From NCBI RefSeq assembly GCF_001624695.1, contig NZ_JSEP01000023.1:16106-80105 (forward strand): a DNA stretch of 64,000 nucleotides, in the 5' to 3' direction. The notes under the pieces were generated by a model. It was not told the origin of the DNA. It worked only from the letters and a program-made list of their open reading frames with translations, and searched no databases. Both the position numbers and the translations under genes were made by a program. Source of the DNA: Labrenzia sp. OB1 (GTDB lineage Bacteria; Pseudomonadota; Alphaproteobacteria; Rhizobiales; Stappiaceae). Of this stretch, positions 28,271 to 37,248 are shown piece by piece (the first letter of the stretch is position 1; the number at the start of each line of letters is the position of its first letter).

Positions 28271-29665
28271 ATGTTCATCAGCGTCTTCGATATATTTAAA
28301 GTCGGCATCGGCCCATCTAGCTCCCACACCGTTGGGCCCATGGTCGCGGTACAGCGCTATCTGGACCGGCTTCGCGGTCTTGCTGGTGCGGAGGCAAAGG
28401 CTGCGCGTTTGACCGTCACCCTGCACGGCTCGCTCGCCTTCACCGGAAAAGGCCACGCAACGGACAAGGCCGTCTGCCTGGGACTTCTGGGAGCGAGGCC
28501 GGACAGTCTCGATCCCGATCAGGTCGATCCTATGCTCGCCGCCCTGAACGCGGAAAAACGGCTGCAGATCCCCGGACTTCCCGAACTGGCTTTCGTTCCC
28601 GAACGGGACGTGATTTTCGACTACGGTCCTTCCTTGCCGCTGCACGCCAACGGCATGACATTTGAACTGCTCGATGCGTCCGGCGCCGCTATCGACAGCT
28701 TCGTCTATTATTCAATCGGCGGCGGCTTCGTGGTCAGCGAGGCGGAACTCACGAAGACCACCAACGAGCCGATCACCGAGCTTGCCAGGCAGGACGTGCC
28801 CTTTCCTTTCTCCTCCGCCAGCCAGATGCTTGCCATGGGCAAGGAAGCGGAGCTCTCCATCGCGGAGATGAAACTGCGGAACGAATGCGTCACGCAGCCC
28901 CGGGAAGACGTGGAAGCGGGCATCGACAAGCTCTGGTCGGCGATGGATGCCTGCATCAACCGAGGCATCACCCAGACCGGCCAGTTGCCGGGCGGGCTGA
29001 AGGTCAAACGCCGCGCCGCGGACATCTATCAGCAACTCATCCACGAAGGCCGCGGCAATCCGCGCTTCGAGCACAATGTGGTCGACTGGCTCGGCGTCTA
29101 CGCCATGGCCGTCAACGAGGAAAATGCGGCAGGGGGCCGGGTCGTGACCGCCCCAACCAATGGAGCGGCCGGGGTCATCCCGGCGGTGACCCGCTATTAT
29201 CTCGACCATTGCAAGGACGCTGATCAGGCCGGCATCCGCACCTTCCTGCTGACCGCCGCCGCAGTCGGCGGCATCATCAAGGCGAATGCATCGATCTCGG
29301 GCGCGGAAGTCGGCTGCCAGGGCGAGGTCGGCTCGGCGTCGGCCATGGCCGCCGCCGGGCTGTGCGCCGCGCTCGGCGGCAGCAACGAGCAGATCGAAAA
29401 CGCGGCTGAAATCGCCCTTGAACATCATCTCGGCATGACCTGCGATCCGATCGGCGGCCTCGTGCAGGTGCCCTGCATCGAGCGCAACGCCCTTGGTGCA
29501 GTCAAGGCGGTGACGGCGGCCTCACTTGCGCTGCGCGGCGATGGCTCCCATTTCGTGCCGCTGGACGGCTGCATCGAGACCATGCGCCAGACCGGCATGG
29601 ACATGATGGAGCAGTACAAGGAAACCTCCAAGGGCGGCCTGGCGGTGAACATCGTCGAGTGCTGA
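28271..29665 (+). CDS. sdaA: L-serine ammonia-lyase (single-chain, iron-sulfur type)
   Basis: A 464-residue enzyme that deaminates L-serine to pyruvate. The N-terminal SVFDIFKVGIGPSSSHTVGP is typical of the single-chain SdaA/SdaB form. C-terminal cysteines (GCQGEVGSASAMAAAGLC, TCDPIGG, VPCIERN) are those that bind the 4Fe-4S cluster. The ATG at 28271 is chosen because the family N-terminus starts there; its ribosome site is weak. The gene stands alone, divergent from kynU with a 245-base gap. Confidence 0.93.
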   Translation: MFISVFDIFKVGIGPSSSHTVGPMVAVQRYLDRLRGLAGAEAKAARLTVTLHGSLAFTGKGHATDKAVCLGLLGARPDSLDPDQVDPMLAALNAEKRLQIPGLPELAFVPERDVIFDYGPSLPLHANGMTFELLDASGAAIDSFVYYSIGGGFVVSEAELTKTTNEPITELARQDVPFPFSSASQMLAMGKEAELSIAEMKLRNECVTQPREDVEAGIDKLWSAMDACINRGITQTGQLPGGLKVKRRAADIYQQLIHEGRGNPRFEHNVVDWLGVYAMAVNEENAAGGRVVTAPTNGAAGVIPAVTRYYLDHCKDADQAGIRTFLLTAAAVGGIIKANASISGAEVGCQGEVGSASAMAAAGLCAALGGSNEQIENAAEIALEHHLGMTCDPIGGLVQVPCIERNALGAVKAVTAASLALRGDGSHFVPLDGCIETMRQTGMDMMEQYKETSKGGLAVNIVEC

Positions 29666-29771
29666 AAACGCTCCGGTGCCGCACCCCGGCCGTTTGCGCA
29701 CGACAACATCGTTTGCCTTGACGGCGGCGACGGGCGGCCGTCCGGGCACCTGAAGGCTCTTCGCCGGAAGA

Positions 29772-30389
29772 TCAGATTTGCTGAAGTCGTGTCTTGTGGG
29801 CGTGGGCAATGTGCCTGCGGGCGGCAGTTTCGGCGGCCGCGCTGTCGCCCTTGCCGATCGCATCGACAATCGCCGCATGTTCCTCGACCGCCGTCTCGCG
29901 GCGCTCCGGTGTATCCAGCGTCGTGCCGGCCATGAGGATCAGCGACAGGCGCAGATGGTCGATCTGGTCGACCAGATAGCGGTTGTGCGAGGCCAGGCAC
30001 AGGCGCCGGTGGAACTCCCGGTTGGAGCGCACCAGACTGTCCTTGTCGGCGATGCGCTTGCGGTCGGCGGTCACCAGATCCTGCAGAATTTCGATTTCCG
30101 GCTCGGAGGCGTGCTTGGCGGCAAGTCCGGCAGCGGTGCCTTCCAGTACTTCGCGCATGAAATAGACTTCGTTGATCTGACCGTGATCAAGCGTCGGAAT
30201 GACCATGCCGCGATTGGGCTCGTGAACGGCAAGCCCCTGCGCTTCCAGCCGCTTCAATCCCTCGCGGATCGGCGTTCTGGAAACACCGAATTCCTCGGCC
30301 AGATCCGCCTCGCGCAAGCGGTCGCCGGGTTTCAACACCCGCTCCTCGATAAGCCCGATCAACCGCCTGTAGATTTCAGATCCGTTCAT
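29772..30389 (-). CDS. GntR-family regulator (FCD type)
   Basis: A 205-residue regulator with a GntR winged helix (LREADLAEEFGVSRTPIREGLKRLEAQGL, about 22-50) and an all-helical FCD effector domain. It follows the aminotransferase-anmK-FAD oxidoreductase genes on the same strand after a 181-base gap and may regulate them. The effector is unknown; metal-binding histidines typical of FCD domains appear (HRRLCLASHNRYL). Confidence 0.85.
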   Translation of the reverse strand: MNGSEIYRRLIGLIEERVLKPGDRLREADLAEEFGVSRTPIREGLKRLEAQGLAVHEPNRGMVIPTLDHGQINEVYFMREVLEGTAAGLAAKHASEPEIEILQDLVTADRKRIADKDSLVRSNREFHRRLCLASHNRYLVDQIDHLRLSLILMAGTTLDTPERRETAVEEHAAIVDAIGKGDSAAAETAARRHIAHAHKTRLQQI

Positions 30390-30488
30390 ACGATCTGGTT
30401 AGCGGCTGCACGGGTTTTGCGCAAGAGTGGCGGGAAGGTATGGATCTCTGTTGTTTTTCTGAGGAGACGCTGGCCCGCATTTCTTTTT

Positions 30489-30513
30489 GTACGGGCAGAC
30501 CGGCGTCCCGTAC
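30489..30513. repeat. Inverted repeat upstream of GntR gene
   Basis: GTACGGG (30489-30495) and CCCGTAC (30507-30513) are exact reverse complements with 11 bases between, about 100 bases upstream of the GntR gene. It may be an operator or part of a transcript hairpin; neither is shown. Confidence 0.4.
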
Positions 30514-30570
30514 TCTCCCTTGTGCAGGTAGACCCCCACGCCTACCCGCATTTCTGCTGTCAAATCGAAC

Positions 30571-31932
30571 CTAATGCAGCCGCACGCCCTGACGCTTCAA
30601 TTCCGCCTGCAACAGCAACATGTCCATCGCCTCCAGATCCAGTCCATGCTTGACCGACAGCGCGGCAGCTACCCCCGCCCCCTGACCGGTCACCGTGCAG
30701 CACATCATGTTGCGGGTGGCGGCGTGGCTGACCTTGTCGCCGCCGGTCGCGCGGCCGGCGACAAGCAGGTTTTTGACGCCCTTCGGCAGCATCGTGCGGT
30801 AGGGGAGCTGGAAGTAGCGGCCTGTTGTCGGCAGGATCAGGATGCCGTAGCCGTCGATGAATTCCGGGAAGATGCCGACACTGTCCTCGAAGCGGCCCTC
30901 GCCACGCACGTCCTGACCCGTCATGTCATAGGCGGCCAGGATCTTGCGGGTGTCGCGGATGCCGATGGTCATGCCGAAATTGCGGAGTTTTGCCGTGTCG
31001 CAACCGGGCTGAAAGCGTTTCAGCGCTTCCACGGCCAGCATTGCCTGACGGCGGCCCTCGATCTCGTTCCTCGTCATAGAGCCGGGATCGGTGCCGTCGC
31101 ATTCGGGCAGATGCACCAGGTTGAGATAAGTGAGATCGCCGCTGTCATAGACGGCGCCCCAGGTTCCGGAAATGGTCTGCAGGGCCGCCGGAATCATCCC
31201 GGCCTGCATGGCCTGTTCGAACGGCTTGCGCAGGAAGGGCGAGAACATCGTGTCTTCCTTGCCGGTGGTTTCCACCGACCACTCGCCGCTTTCCCAGTCC
31301 TTGTAGGTCTGCGGATCCGCGTTGACGGCCTCAATGAATTTGCGCTTGTCGACACCGGTCATGGAGAACATGACGGACGCCGCCTGCATTTCTTCCACCG
31401 GGGTCTTTTTCGTCTTGGCACCCGCCCGGAAAGCCACGTCGGCATCGCCGGTGGCGTCGATCACCTTTCGTGCCAGGATTGCCTCACGGCCCGCCTTGCT
31501 TTCAGTGACGATGCCGCGAATTTCGTTACCTTCCATGATGGGCGCGGCAAAGGCCCGGTGCAGCATCGGATGAATGCCGGCTTCTTCCACCAGAGTGTCG
31601 GCGACCAGCTTGAAGCCCTCGGCGTCGATGGCGTGGCTGTCGGATTGCGGTTCCGGCGTTGCCGCGCCTGCTTCCCGGGCGCGGTCCTCGAACTCGCGGC
31701 CGACGCCTTCCGTGTCGATGGTGTTTTCGTGCCGGTACCAGGCGAACCCCTCGACACCGACCGCGGTGATATTGCCACCGAAACATCCGAAGCGCTCGAC
31801 AAGGGTCACCTCGACACCGGCCCGCGCCGCCCCCAGGGCAGCCGCCAGACCGCCCGGGCCGGAACCGACCACAAGCACGTCGGTTTCGTGGATGACATCG
31901 ATTTCGCGCGCGGGCTCAAGAATTCTCTTCAC
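30571..31932 (-). CDS. FAD-dependent oxidoreductase (FAD_oxidored family)
   Basis: A 453-residue cytoplasmic flavoprotein. The N-terminus has DVLVVGSGPGGLAAALGAARAGVEVTLVE for FAD binding followed by FGCFGGNITAVGVEGF, and KVIDATGDADVAFRAGA is the second family signature. The C-terminal LLVAGRATGGDKVSHAATRNM completes the FAD site. Such enzymes act on varied amines or hydroxyacids; the substrate is unknown. The start is GTG at 31932 with GAGGAA upstream. It follows anmK by 33 bases, so it belongs to that operon. Confidence 0.82.
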   Translation of the reverse strand: MKRILEPAREIDVIHETDVLVVGSGPGGLAAALGAARAGVEVTLVERFGCFGGNITAVGVEGFAWYRHENTIDTEGVGREFEDRAREAGAATPEPQSDSHAIDAEGFKLVADTLVEEAGIHPMLHRAFAAPIMEGNEIRGIVTESKAGREAILARKVIDATGDADVAFRAGAKTKKTPVEEMQAASVMFSMTGVDKRKFIEAVNADPQTYKDWESGEWSVETTGKEDTMFSPFLRKPFEQAMQAGMIPAALQTISGTWGAVYDSGDLTYLNLVHLPECDGTDPGSMTRNEIEGRRQAMLAVEALKRFQPGCDTAKLRNFGMTIGIRDTRKILAAYDMTGQDVRGEGRFEDSVGIFPEFIDGYGILILPTTGRYFQLPYRTMLPKGVKNLLVAGRATGGDKVSHAATRNMMCCTVTGQGAGVAAALSVKHGLDLEAMDMLLLQAELKRQGVRLH

Positions 31933-31965
31933 GCTTCCTCACAGACGTTTTCTTAAAAATCCCGG

Positions 31966-33051
31966 TCAGGCGACGGGGGTAAAAATCTTGCCACCGGTCA
32001 CCGGGCAACTCACCCCGGTGGTTTCCGGAAAAGTCGTCGGCAACCCGGCTTTCAGCCGCGCGCCCAGAAACGCCATTGCCTGTGCTTCAAGCGCATCGCC
32101 GTCGATCTTGAAGGCATCGGCTGAAACAACCTCTCCGGAGAGCCGGTCCGCCAGCGCCCGCATCAGCACCGGGTTGAGGCGCCCGCCGCCGCAGACCAGC
32201 CAGAGCCCCGGTGTTGCCGGCAGAAGCTGTTCGGTTTTTGCTATGGCCCCGGCGGTAAACGCCAGAAGGGTCGCCGCGCCGTCCTCCAGGGAAAGCCCTT
32301 CGGCGAAGCTTCCGGAGAAACTGTAACGGTCGAGGGATTTGGGGCCTGGCTCGGTAAGGAACGGGTGGTCCAGGGCATCGTTCAGTCGCTGCTCCTCCAC
32401 GTGCCCCGCCGCCGAAAGCCTGCCTCCGGCATCATAGTCCCCTGCCCCATGGCGGCGGACCCAGTCGTCCAGCAGCGCGTTTCCCGGCCCGATGTCGAAA
32501 GCAAGCAGGCGCTCAGCGTCGATATAGGTCAGGTTGGAGACGCCGCCGATATTCAGAAAACACAGCGGTTCCCTGTCCTGACCGACCAGAGACCTGGCCA
32601 GCGCCTGATGGTAGACGGGCACCAGCGGTGCGCCCTGCCCACCAGCCGCCATGTCCGCCAGCCGGACATCGCCGATCACCGGCAGGCCGAGATCGTCGGC
32701 AAGCGCCTGCGGATCGCCAAGCTGGATGGTTTCTGCCGCCACCGGGTCGTGCCAGACCGTCTGGCCGTGAAAGACGACGGCATCCGGTGAAAGGCCGTGT
32801 TTCTCAAGATAGGTGCGTATCGCGGTCGCGTGGTCCCGGGTGACAGCACGGCCAAGATCGGGCCAGCCTTCGCGCCGTGTTCCCTTTGCGGCGGCGGCCT
32901 CCAGCACCAGTCGTTTCGTTTCCGGACGGTAGGACGCCGTTTCCGCCGGGCCGAAGCGAGCGACCGTCCTTCCGTCCGTCTCGATTTCCGCAAGGTCGAT
33001 GCCGTCGGCGGAGGTGCCGCTGATCGTGCCGACGACGGACCATCCGGTCAT
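31966..33051 (-). CDS. anmK: Anhydro-N-acetylmuramic acid kinase
   Basis: A 361-residue kinase of the AnmK family that opens and phosphorylates 1,6-anhydro-MurNAc from cell-wall turnover. The signature GTISGTSADGID (normally GTSMDGID), FHGQTVWHDP, GQGAPLVPVYH, NIGGVSNLTY and WLVCGGGRLNP are in order. It overlaps the aminotransferase gene by four bases and precedes the FAD oxidoreductase, an unusual neighbourhood for a recycling enzyme. No murQ or nagZ is near. Confidence 0.92.
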   Translation of the reverse strand: MTGWSVVGTISGTSADGIDLAEIETDGRTVARFGPAETASYRPETKRLVLEAAAAKGTRREGWPDLGRAVTRDHATAIRTYLEKHGLSPDAVVFHGQTVWHDPVAAETIQLGDPQALADDLGLPVIGDVRLADMAAGGQGAPLVPVYHQALARSLVGQDREPLCFLNIGGVSNLTYIDAERLLAFDIGPGNALLDDWVRRHGAGDYDAGGRLSAAGHVEEQRLNDALDHPFLTEPGPKSLDRYSFSGSFAEGLSLEDGAATLLAFTAGAIAKTEQLLPATPGLWLVCGGGRLNPVLMRALADRLSGEVVSADAFKIDGDALEAQAMAFLGARLKAGLPTTFPETTGVSCPVTGGKIFTPVA

Positions 33052-34400
33052 AGGCTTTTCGCCACCGCATCAAGCCCGGCCTGCGCAATGTCGAACATCT
33101 CGTTGACCTGAGCCTCGGTGATGATCAACGGCGGGCAGAAGGCCATTGCGTCACCCATGTTGCGGGAGATCAGGCCGTTCTCCTGAAAGACCGCATTGGT
33201 TTTCGCACCGAGCGCGCCCGGTGTCGCGGCAAGAGCCTGATGGGACAATTCCGCCGCCCCGATCAAGCCGATGCCACGTGTTTCAATCACCAGCGGATTC
33301 TCCGCCAGTCCGGCGAGCCGCTTCTGGAACAGCGGTGCCACAGCCTTCACATTGCCGAGCAGATCGCGCTCCTCGATGATCTTCAGGTTTTCCAGCGCGA
33401 CGGCAGCCGCCACCGGATGACCGCTTCCGGTGTAGCCGTGGCCGAGCACGCCGATCTTGTGGCTTTCATCGGCGATCGGCTGGTAGACATCGTCATTGAT
33501 CAACAAAGCCGAGATCGGCTGGTAGGAAGAGGAAAGCGCCTTGGACAGCGTCATCATGTCAGGCTGCAGATCGTAGGTCTGGGTGCCGAACATGTTGCCC
33601 GTACGCCCGAATCCGCAGATCACCTCGTCCGCGACAAAGAGGATGCCGTATTTTTTCAGGACCGGCTGCACCGCCTGCCAGTAGCCCTCCGGCGGCACGA
33701 TCACCCCGCCGGCGCCCATCACCGGTTCGGCGAAGAAGGCAGCGATGGTGTCCGGGCCTTCGGCGAGGATCATGTCTTCAAGATCCTGAGCGCAACGTCC
33801 GGCAAAATCCGCTTCGCTTTCGCCGTCCTTCTTCATGGAGCGGTAATGCGGGCAGGTCGTATGCAGGACCTGCGGTATCGGCAGATCGAAAGACCGGTGA
33901 TTGTTCGGCAGGCCGGTCAGGCTGGCGGAGGCGAGCGTGACGCCGTGATAACCCCGGACACGCGAAATGATCTTCTTTCGCTGCGGCTGTCCGAGCGCGT
34001 TGGACCGGTACCAGATCAGCTTGATCGCAGTGTCGTTGGCCTCCGAGCCCGAATTGGTGAAATAGACCTTAGACATGGGCACGGGCGCCATCTCGATCAG
34101 CTTCTCCGCCAGTTCGATCGACGGGCCGTGGGTCTTGTAGGTGAAGGTGTGATAGTAGGGCAGCTTCTCCATCTGACGGGTGGCGGTATCGACAAGACGC
34201 TTTTCGCCGAAGCCGACCGCAACGCTCCACAACCCGGACATGCCCTCGATATAGCGCTTGCCGTTGATATCCTCGACATAGATGCCATCGCCCCGGTCGA
34301 TCACCAGCGCGCCGGTTTCCTCCTGACGGCGTGCGTCAGCATAGGAGTGAAGCTGAACCGCGGTATCACGGGATTCAAGGGAATTGGGGAGCTGCGCCAT
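33048..34400 (-). CDS. Class III aminotransferase (omega-amino acid/pyruvate type)
   Basis: A 450-residue PLP-dependent aminotransferase. Family motifs: YVEDINGKRYIEGMSGLWSV near the N-terminus, NSGSEANDTAIKL, the PLP-binding aspartate in FVADEVICGFGRTG, and the lysine in TLSKALSS. It resembles beta-alanine, GABA or taurine pyruvate aminotransferases; substrate is not fixed. ATG 34400 with GAGG upstream is preferred over 34412. It leads the operon with anmK (four-base overlap) and an FAD oxidoreductase. Confidence 0.88.
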   Translation of the reverse strand: MAQLPNSLESRDTAVQLHSYADARRQEETGALVIDRGDGIYVEDINGKRYIEGMSGLWSVAVGFGEKRLVDTATRQMEKLPYYHTFTYKTHGPSIELAEKLIEMAPVPMSKVYFTNSGSEANDTAIKLIWYRSNALGQPQRKKIISRVRGYHGVTLASASLTGLPNNHRSFDLPIPQVLHTTCPHYRSMKKDGESEADFAGRCAQDLEDMILAEGPDTIAAFFAEPVMGAGGVIVPPEGYWQAVQPVLKKYGILFVADEVICGFGRTGNMFGTQTYDLQPDMMTLSKALSSSYQPISALLINDDVYQPIADESHKIGVLGHGYTGSGHPVAAAVALENLKIIEERDLLGNVKAVAPLFQKRLAGLAENPLVIETRGIGLIGAAELSHQALAATPGALGAKTNAVFQENGLISRNMGDAMAFCPPLIITEAQVNEMFDIAQAGLDAVAKSL

Positions 34401-34559
34401 GAAACGCCTCATCTTGATGGCAGGAGAGAAATGTGCGGGTCAACGAAGCGAGCGAGCCGCACCGTTTCCGCTCACGCTAGCCTTGCGGAAAGCCGATGAC
34501 AATCGGGATTTCACATTCTTGCACCGCCGTTCCGGGCGAGCGGGTTTCCCCGACCGGTA

Positions 34560-35015
34560 TCAAGACAAACCGCTGTCCTCAGACCCGTTCAGGATCGCCT
34601 CGAAGTAAACCTCCGGCTCCGGTCCCACGACCGCCTCGAAATCAGGGCCCCAGTTTTTGCGAATGCGCGCGATCCGCCGCCGAAGGTAGAGCGCCCAGTT
34701 CGACGAGATCCCACTGCTCAGGATCTCGTCGGGAGCGGGCAGGGTTTCAAAAAAATGACCTTCGCTGCGAAGCAATGAAAACACTCGCGGCGGGCAGACA
34801 ACCACCACCGTCTCGAACCCGCTCAGCTTGGCAAGTTTTTCAGACAGACCTGCGGACAGACGGTCCCCTGTCTCTGCGAGCGCCCAGATCAAAGCAACAC
34901 TGCCGCGTTTGCGCTGTTGCGACAGCAGGAGCGCATCTGCCTTGTCTGCGGCGCCGAATATGCGAAGACTGCGCAAGGCAAATCTGAGACCGATATTTCG
35001 CAGATGTCGTATCAT
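34560..35015 (-). CDS. Unknown protein, last gene of caspase/glycosyltransferase operon
   Basis: A 151-residue protein that I do not recognise. The N-terminal 20 residues are basic and amphipathic (IRHLRNIGLRFALRSLRIFG). The middle alternates hydrophobic strands and helices (SVALIWALAETGDRLSAGL, FETVVVVCPPRVFSLLRS), like half of a Rossmann-type fold. The acidic C-terminus contains PEPEVYFEAIL. The start at 35015 overlaps the stop of the twin glycosyltransferase (ATGA), so translation is coupled; 35039 is an alternative. Possibly a partner of that enzyme; this is inference. Confidence 0.7.
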   Translation of the reverse strand: MIRHLRNIGLRFALRSLRIFGAADKADALLLSQQRKRGSVALIWALAETGDRLSAGLSEKLAKLSGFETVVVVCPPRVFSLLRSEGHFFETLPAPDEILSSGISSNWALYLRRRIARIRKNWGPDFEAVVGPEPEVYFEAILNGSEDSGLS

Positions 35016-37201
35016 GATGCCGTTGCCTGGGTGGACCATGGAAGCCGGGCCTGTATCCGCAACCGACGGGCAATTTGCCCGGCCCCGTCCCAGCAGCCGG
35101 TCTTTTGTGCGCAGGCCAGGGACAGATCTTGCCGGATTTCGGCATCAAGCAGTTTTCGGAGTTGGGTTTCAATCTCGTAAGGGTCTTCGGCGGTGCTTGC
35201 CAGGTTCCAGCCGGCGCGCGCGCCATGCAGGGCTCTTGCGTCCTGATCGTCCGTTTCCGGGTTGCTGTTGGGAATGAAAAGCGTGGGCAGCGCGGCTGCG
35301 ATGTTTTCGTGGAACGTGTTGTATCCCGAGGCGCAGACAGCGAAGTCGAACGCCTTCAGATAGCGGCCCAGTGGAAACAGCCGCCGCTGCAGAAAGCGCT
35401 CGTGAATATCGCCGTGACTTTTCATATGCAGCGGCGACCTGAAATCGACCGCAATCACCTGCGGATGCCTGTCGAGAAAATCGAACAGCAGTTCACGGGG
35501 AACGGACATGTTGAAATTCGCTTCCGACCCGAGTTGGACGAGACAGAGTGTTGCGGCCTCCGGCAGTTCAAGCGCGCGCCTTGCGGCGGCCCTGTCAAGG
35601 AGTTGAGCCGGCTGTGTCATAAGCACGGGATTCACGCTGGAAACACTGTCCGGATTCATCCTTGAGTATCCGAGGTCCATGGCTTCACAAAGTTCTCCAG
35701 GCTCGATGACGGCGTCGAAAAACCCTTCCCGGGCGATGCTGTCGGGCTGCGGCGTGCGCCACAGTCCCCGCCTTATCCAGGCGCGACAGCATTTGCCGTA
35801 GGATTCCAGAGCGTCGACAAATCCGCTGTAGGGCATATTACCGTCGAACAGGACCAGGGAGGGTTTGTAGTGGCTCAGGGCTTCGCGCATTTCCTGAAAG
35901 AAAAAGGCATTCCATTCATCGACATCCAGTAGCAGCCGACGGTGGAAGGGGCGGAATTCCGCCAGATACCCCATGGACCGGGCCACTTCGATTGCTTCTG
36001 AAAGCGAAAAGAAAACCACCTTCACAGCCGGACCCAGGGACTCGGCTATGGCAAGCTGCCGTGTAAGATGACCAAGGCCGACGCCGTTGGAGGTCACAGA
36101 AAGCACAACCGGCCGCTCTGATGTCCGGGGCAGTCTTCCGTTGCCCGGTGAAGAGGTCTTCGGTGCCTCGACGACCTTTTCAAACTTTTTCGCGAACTGA
36201 TCCAGCCCGAAACGGGATCCGACAAGGGCGCGCGCTCTCAGGGAGGCCTCTTCCCTCAACGCCCGGTCGGATCCAAGGCGAGCGTATAGCTGCGGAGCCT
36301 CCGCAGGCCCGGCATAAAAGCAGGCCTCGGAAAACGTCTCCTGCAGATAATGCGGCACGACGCAGGGCAACCCGGTCGCCAGCGCTTCGAGCACGTTGTA
36401 GCCGAATGCTTCAACCCAGCTGTCTGAATGAAAATAGCTATAGATATCGAGGCTTTGCAAAAACTCGGATACTGGCCGGGAGGAGAACGAATAAATCTGC
36501 CAGTTCCACGGCAGTGTATCGAACGCGTCAAGAAAGTCCTGGGGAACTCCCATCATCAGATGCGTATAGTCCGGATGCTGCGGATAGCATTGCAGCGCAA
36601 CCTGTGGAGAGGGCAGCTTGTCTCTGCTCGGCCGGCTGTGGCGGCCGATCTTTAACGGTGACGTCAATTCCTGAACCCGCTTTTGCGGAAAGTCCTGCGG
36701 ATCGATCAGATTGTTCCAGTTGGCAGGATGGAGCGCATGTGAAAAGCCATGCCGTGCCAGATCCTCGCGCACGACGTCGCTGACCGGCAGCAACCGCAAA
36801 TCATGAGCGAACCAGTCAGCGGCAAGGCCGGACCAGTGCTCGGTCCGGTAGTAGGGCCGCCCGCGCCGGTCCCGTGTCGGCTGATGCACGACACAGTAGA
36901 AGACATCCGCATCGAACCCGGCGGGCAAATGTACGGTCTTGTCCAGAAGCGAAGGATGATACAAAAGCGCCACCCTGGCTTTCGGTCTTTCGTCTTGTGG
37001 CACGATCACCGTTCCGGTTGCCTCAATTTCAGCGAGCAACGCGGAATTGGGAATCTGGCATCTGGCGAACAGGGGAGACAACAGGGGCACGACCCCTGCC
37101 CTCAGCCCTGCCTGTTTGCAGGCTCTGAGATCGTATTTGAGAGATGTGGATGTGCCGCCGGGAAAGCGCAGGTCAGCCAGATAAAGGACGTCCAGTTCCA
37201 T
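35012..37201 (-). CDS. Two-headed glycosyltransferase (GT4-like + GT28/MurG-like)
   Basis: A 729-residue chain with two different GT-B units. The first half (about 1-345) carries the GT4 motif E-x7-E at Glu264 and Glu272 (SWVEAFGYNVLEALATGLP). After a linker (345-362) the second half starts with SNGVGLGHLTRQ (371-382), as in MurG/UGT-type enzymes, and has SGYNTFHENIAAALPTLFIPN (625-645), the matching nucleotide-sugar site. No signal peptide or membrane helix is seen, so it probably works on the cytoplasmic side. It may add two sugars in sequence to one acceptor. Acceptor and sugars are unknown. Confidence 0.75.
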   Translation of the reverse strand: MELDVLYLADLRFPGGTSTSLKYDLRACKQAGLRAGVVPLLSPLFARCQIPNSALLAEIEATGTVIVPQDERPKARVALLYHPSLLDKTVHLPAGFDADVFYCVVHQPTRDRRGRPYYRTEHWSGLAADWFAHDLRLLPVSDVVREDLARHGFSHALHPANWNNLIDPQDFPQKRVQELTSPLKIGRHSRPSRDKLPSPQVALQCYPQHPDYTHLMMGVPQDFLDAFDTLPWNWQIYSFSSRPVSEFLQSLDIYSYFHSDSWVEAFGYNVLEALATGLPCVVPHYLQETFSEACFYAGPAEAPQLYARLGSDRALREEASLRARALVGSRFGLDQFAKKFEKVVEAPKTSSPGNGRLPRTSERPVVLSVTSNGVGLGHLTRQLAIAESLGPAVKVVFFSLSEAIEVARSMGYLAEFRPFHRRLLLDVDEWNAFFFQEMREALSHYKPSLVLFDGNMPYSGFVDALESYGKCCRAWIRRGLWRTPQPDSIAREGFFDAVIEPGELCEAMDLGYSRMNPDSVSSVNPVLMTQPAQLLDRAAARRALELPEAATLCLVQLGSEANFNMSVPRELLFDFLDRHPQVIAVDFRSPLHMKSHGDIHERFLQRRLFPLGRYLKAFDFAVCASGYNTFHENIAAALPTLFIPNSNPETDDQDARALHGARAGWNLASTAEDPYEIETQLRKLLDAEIRQDLSLACAQKTGCWDGAGQIARRLRIQARLPWSTQATAS

Positions 37202-37248
37202 ATTCTGCCCTTGCCATGGAAATCCGCTTCAGATCCGCATGAGAGTGT

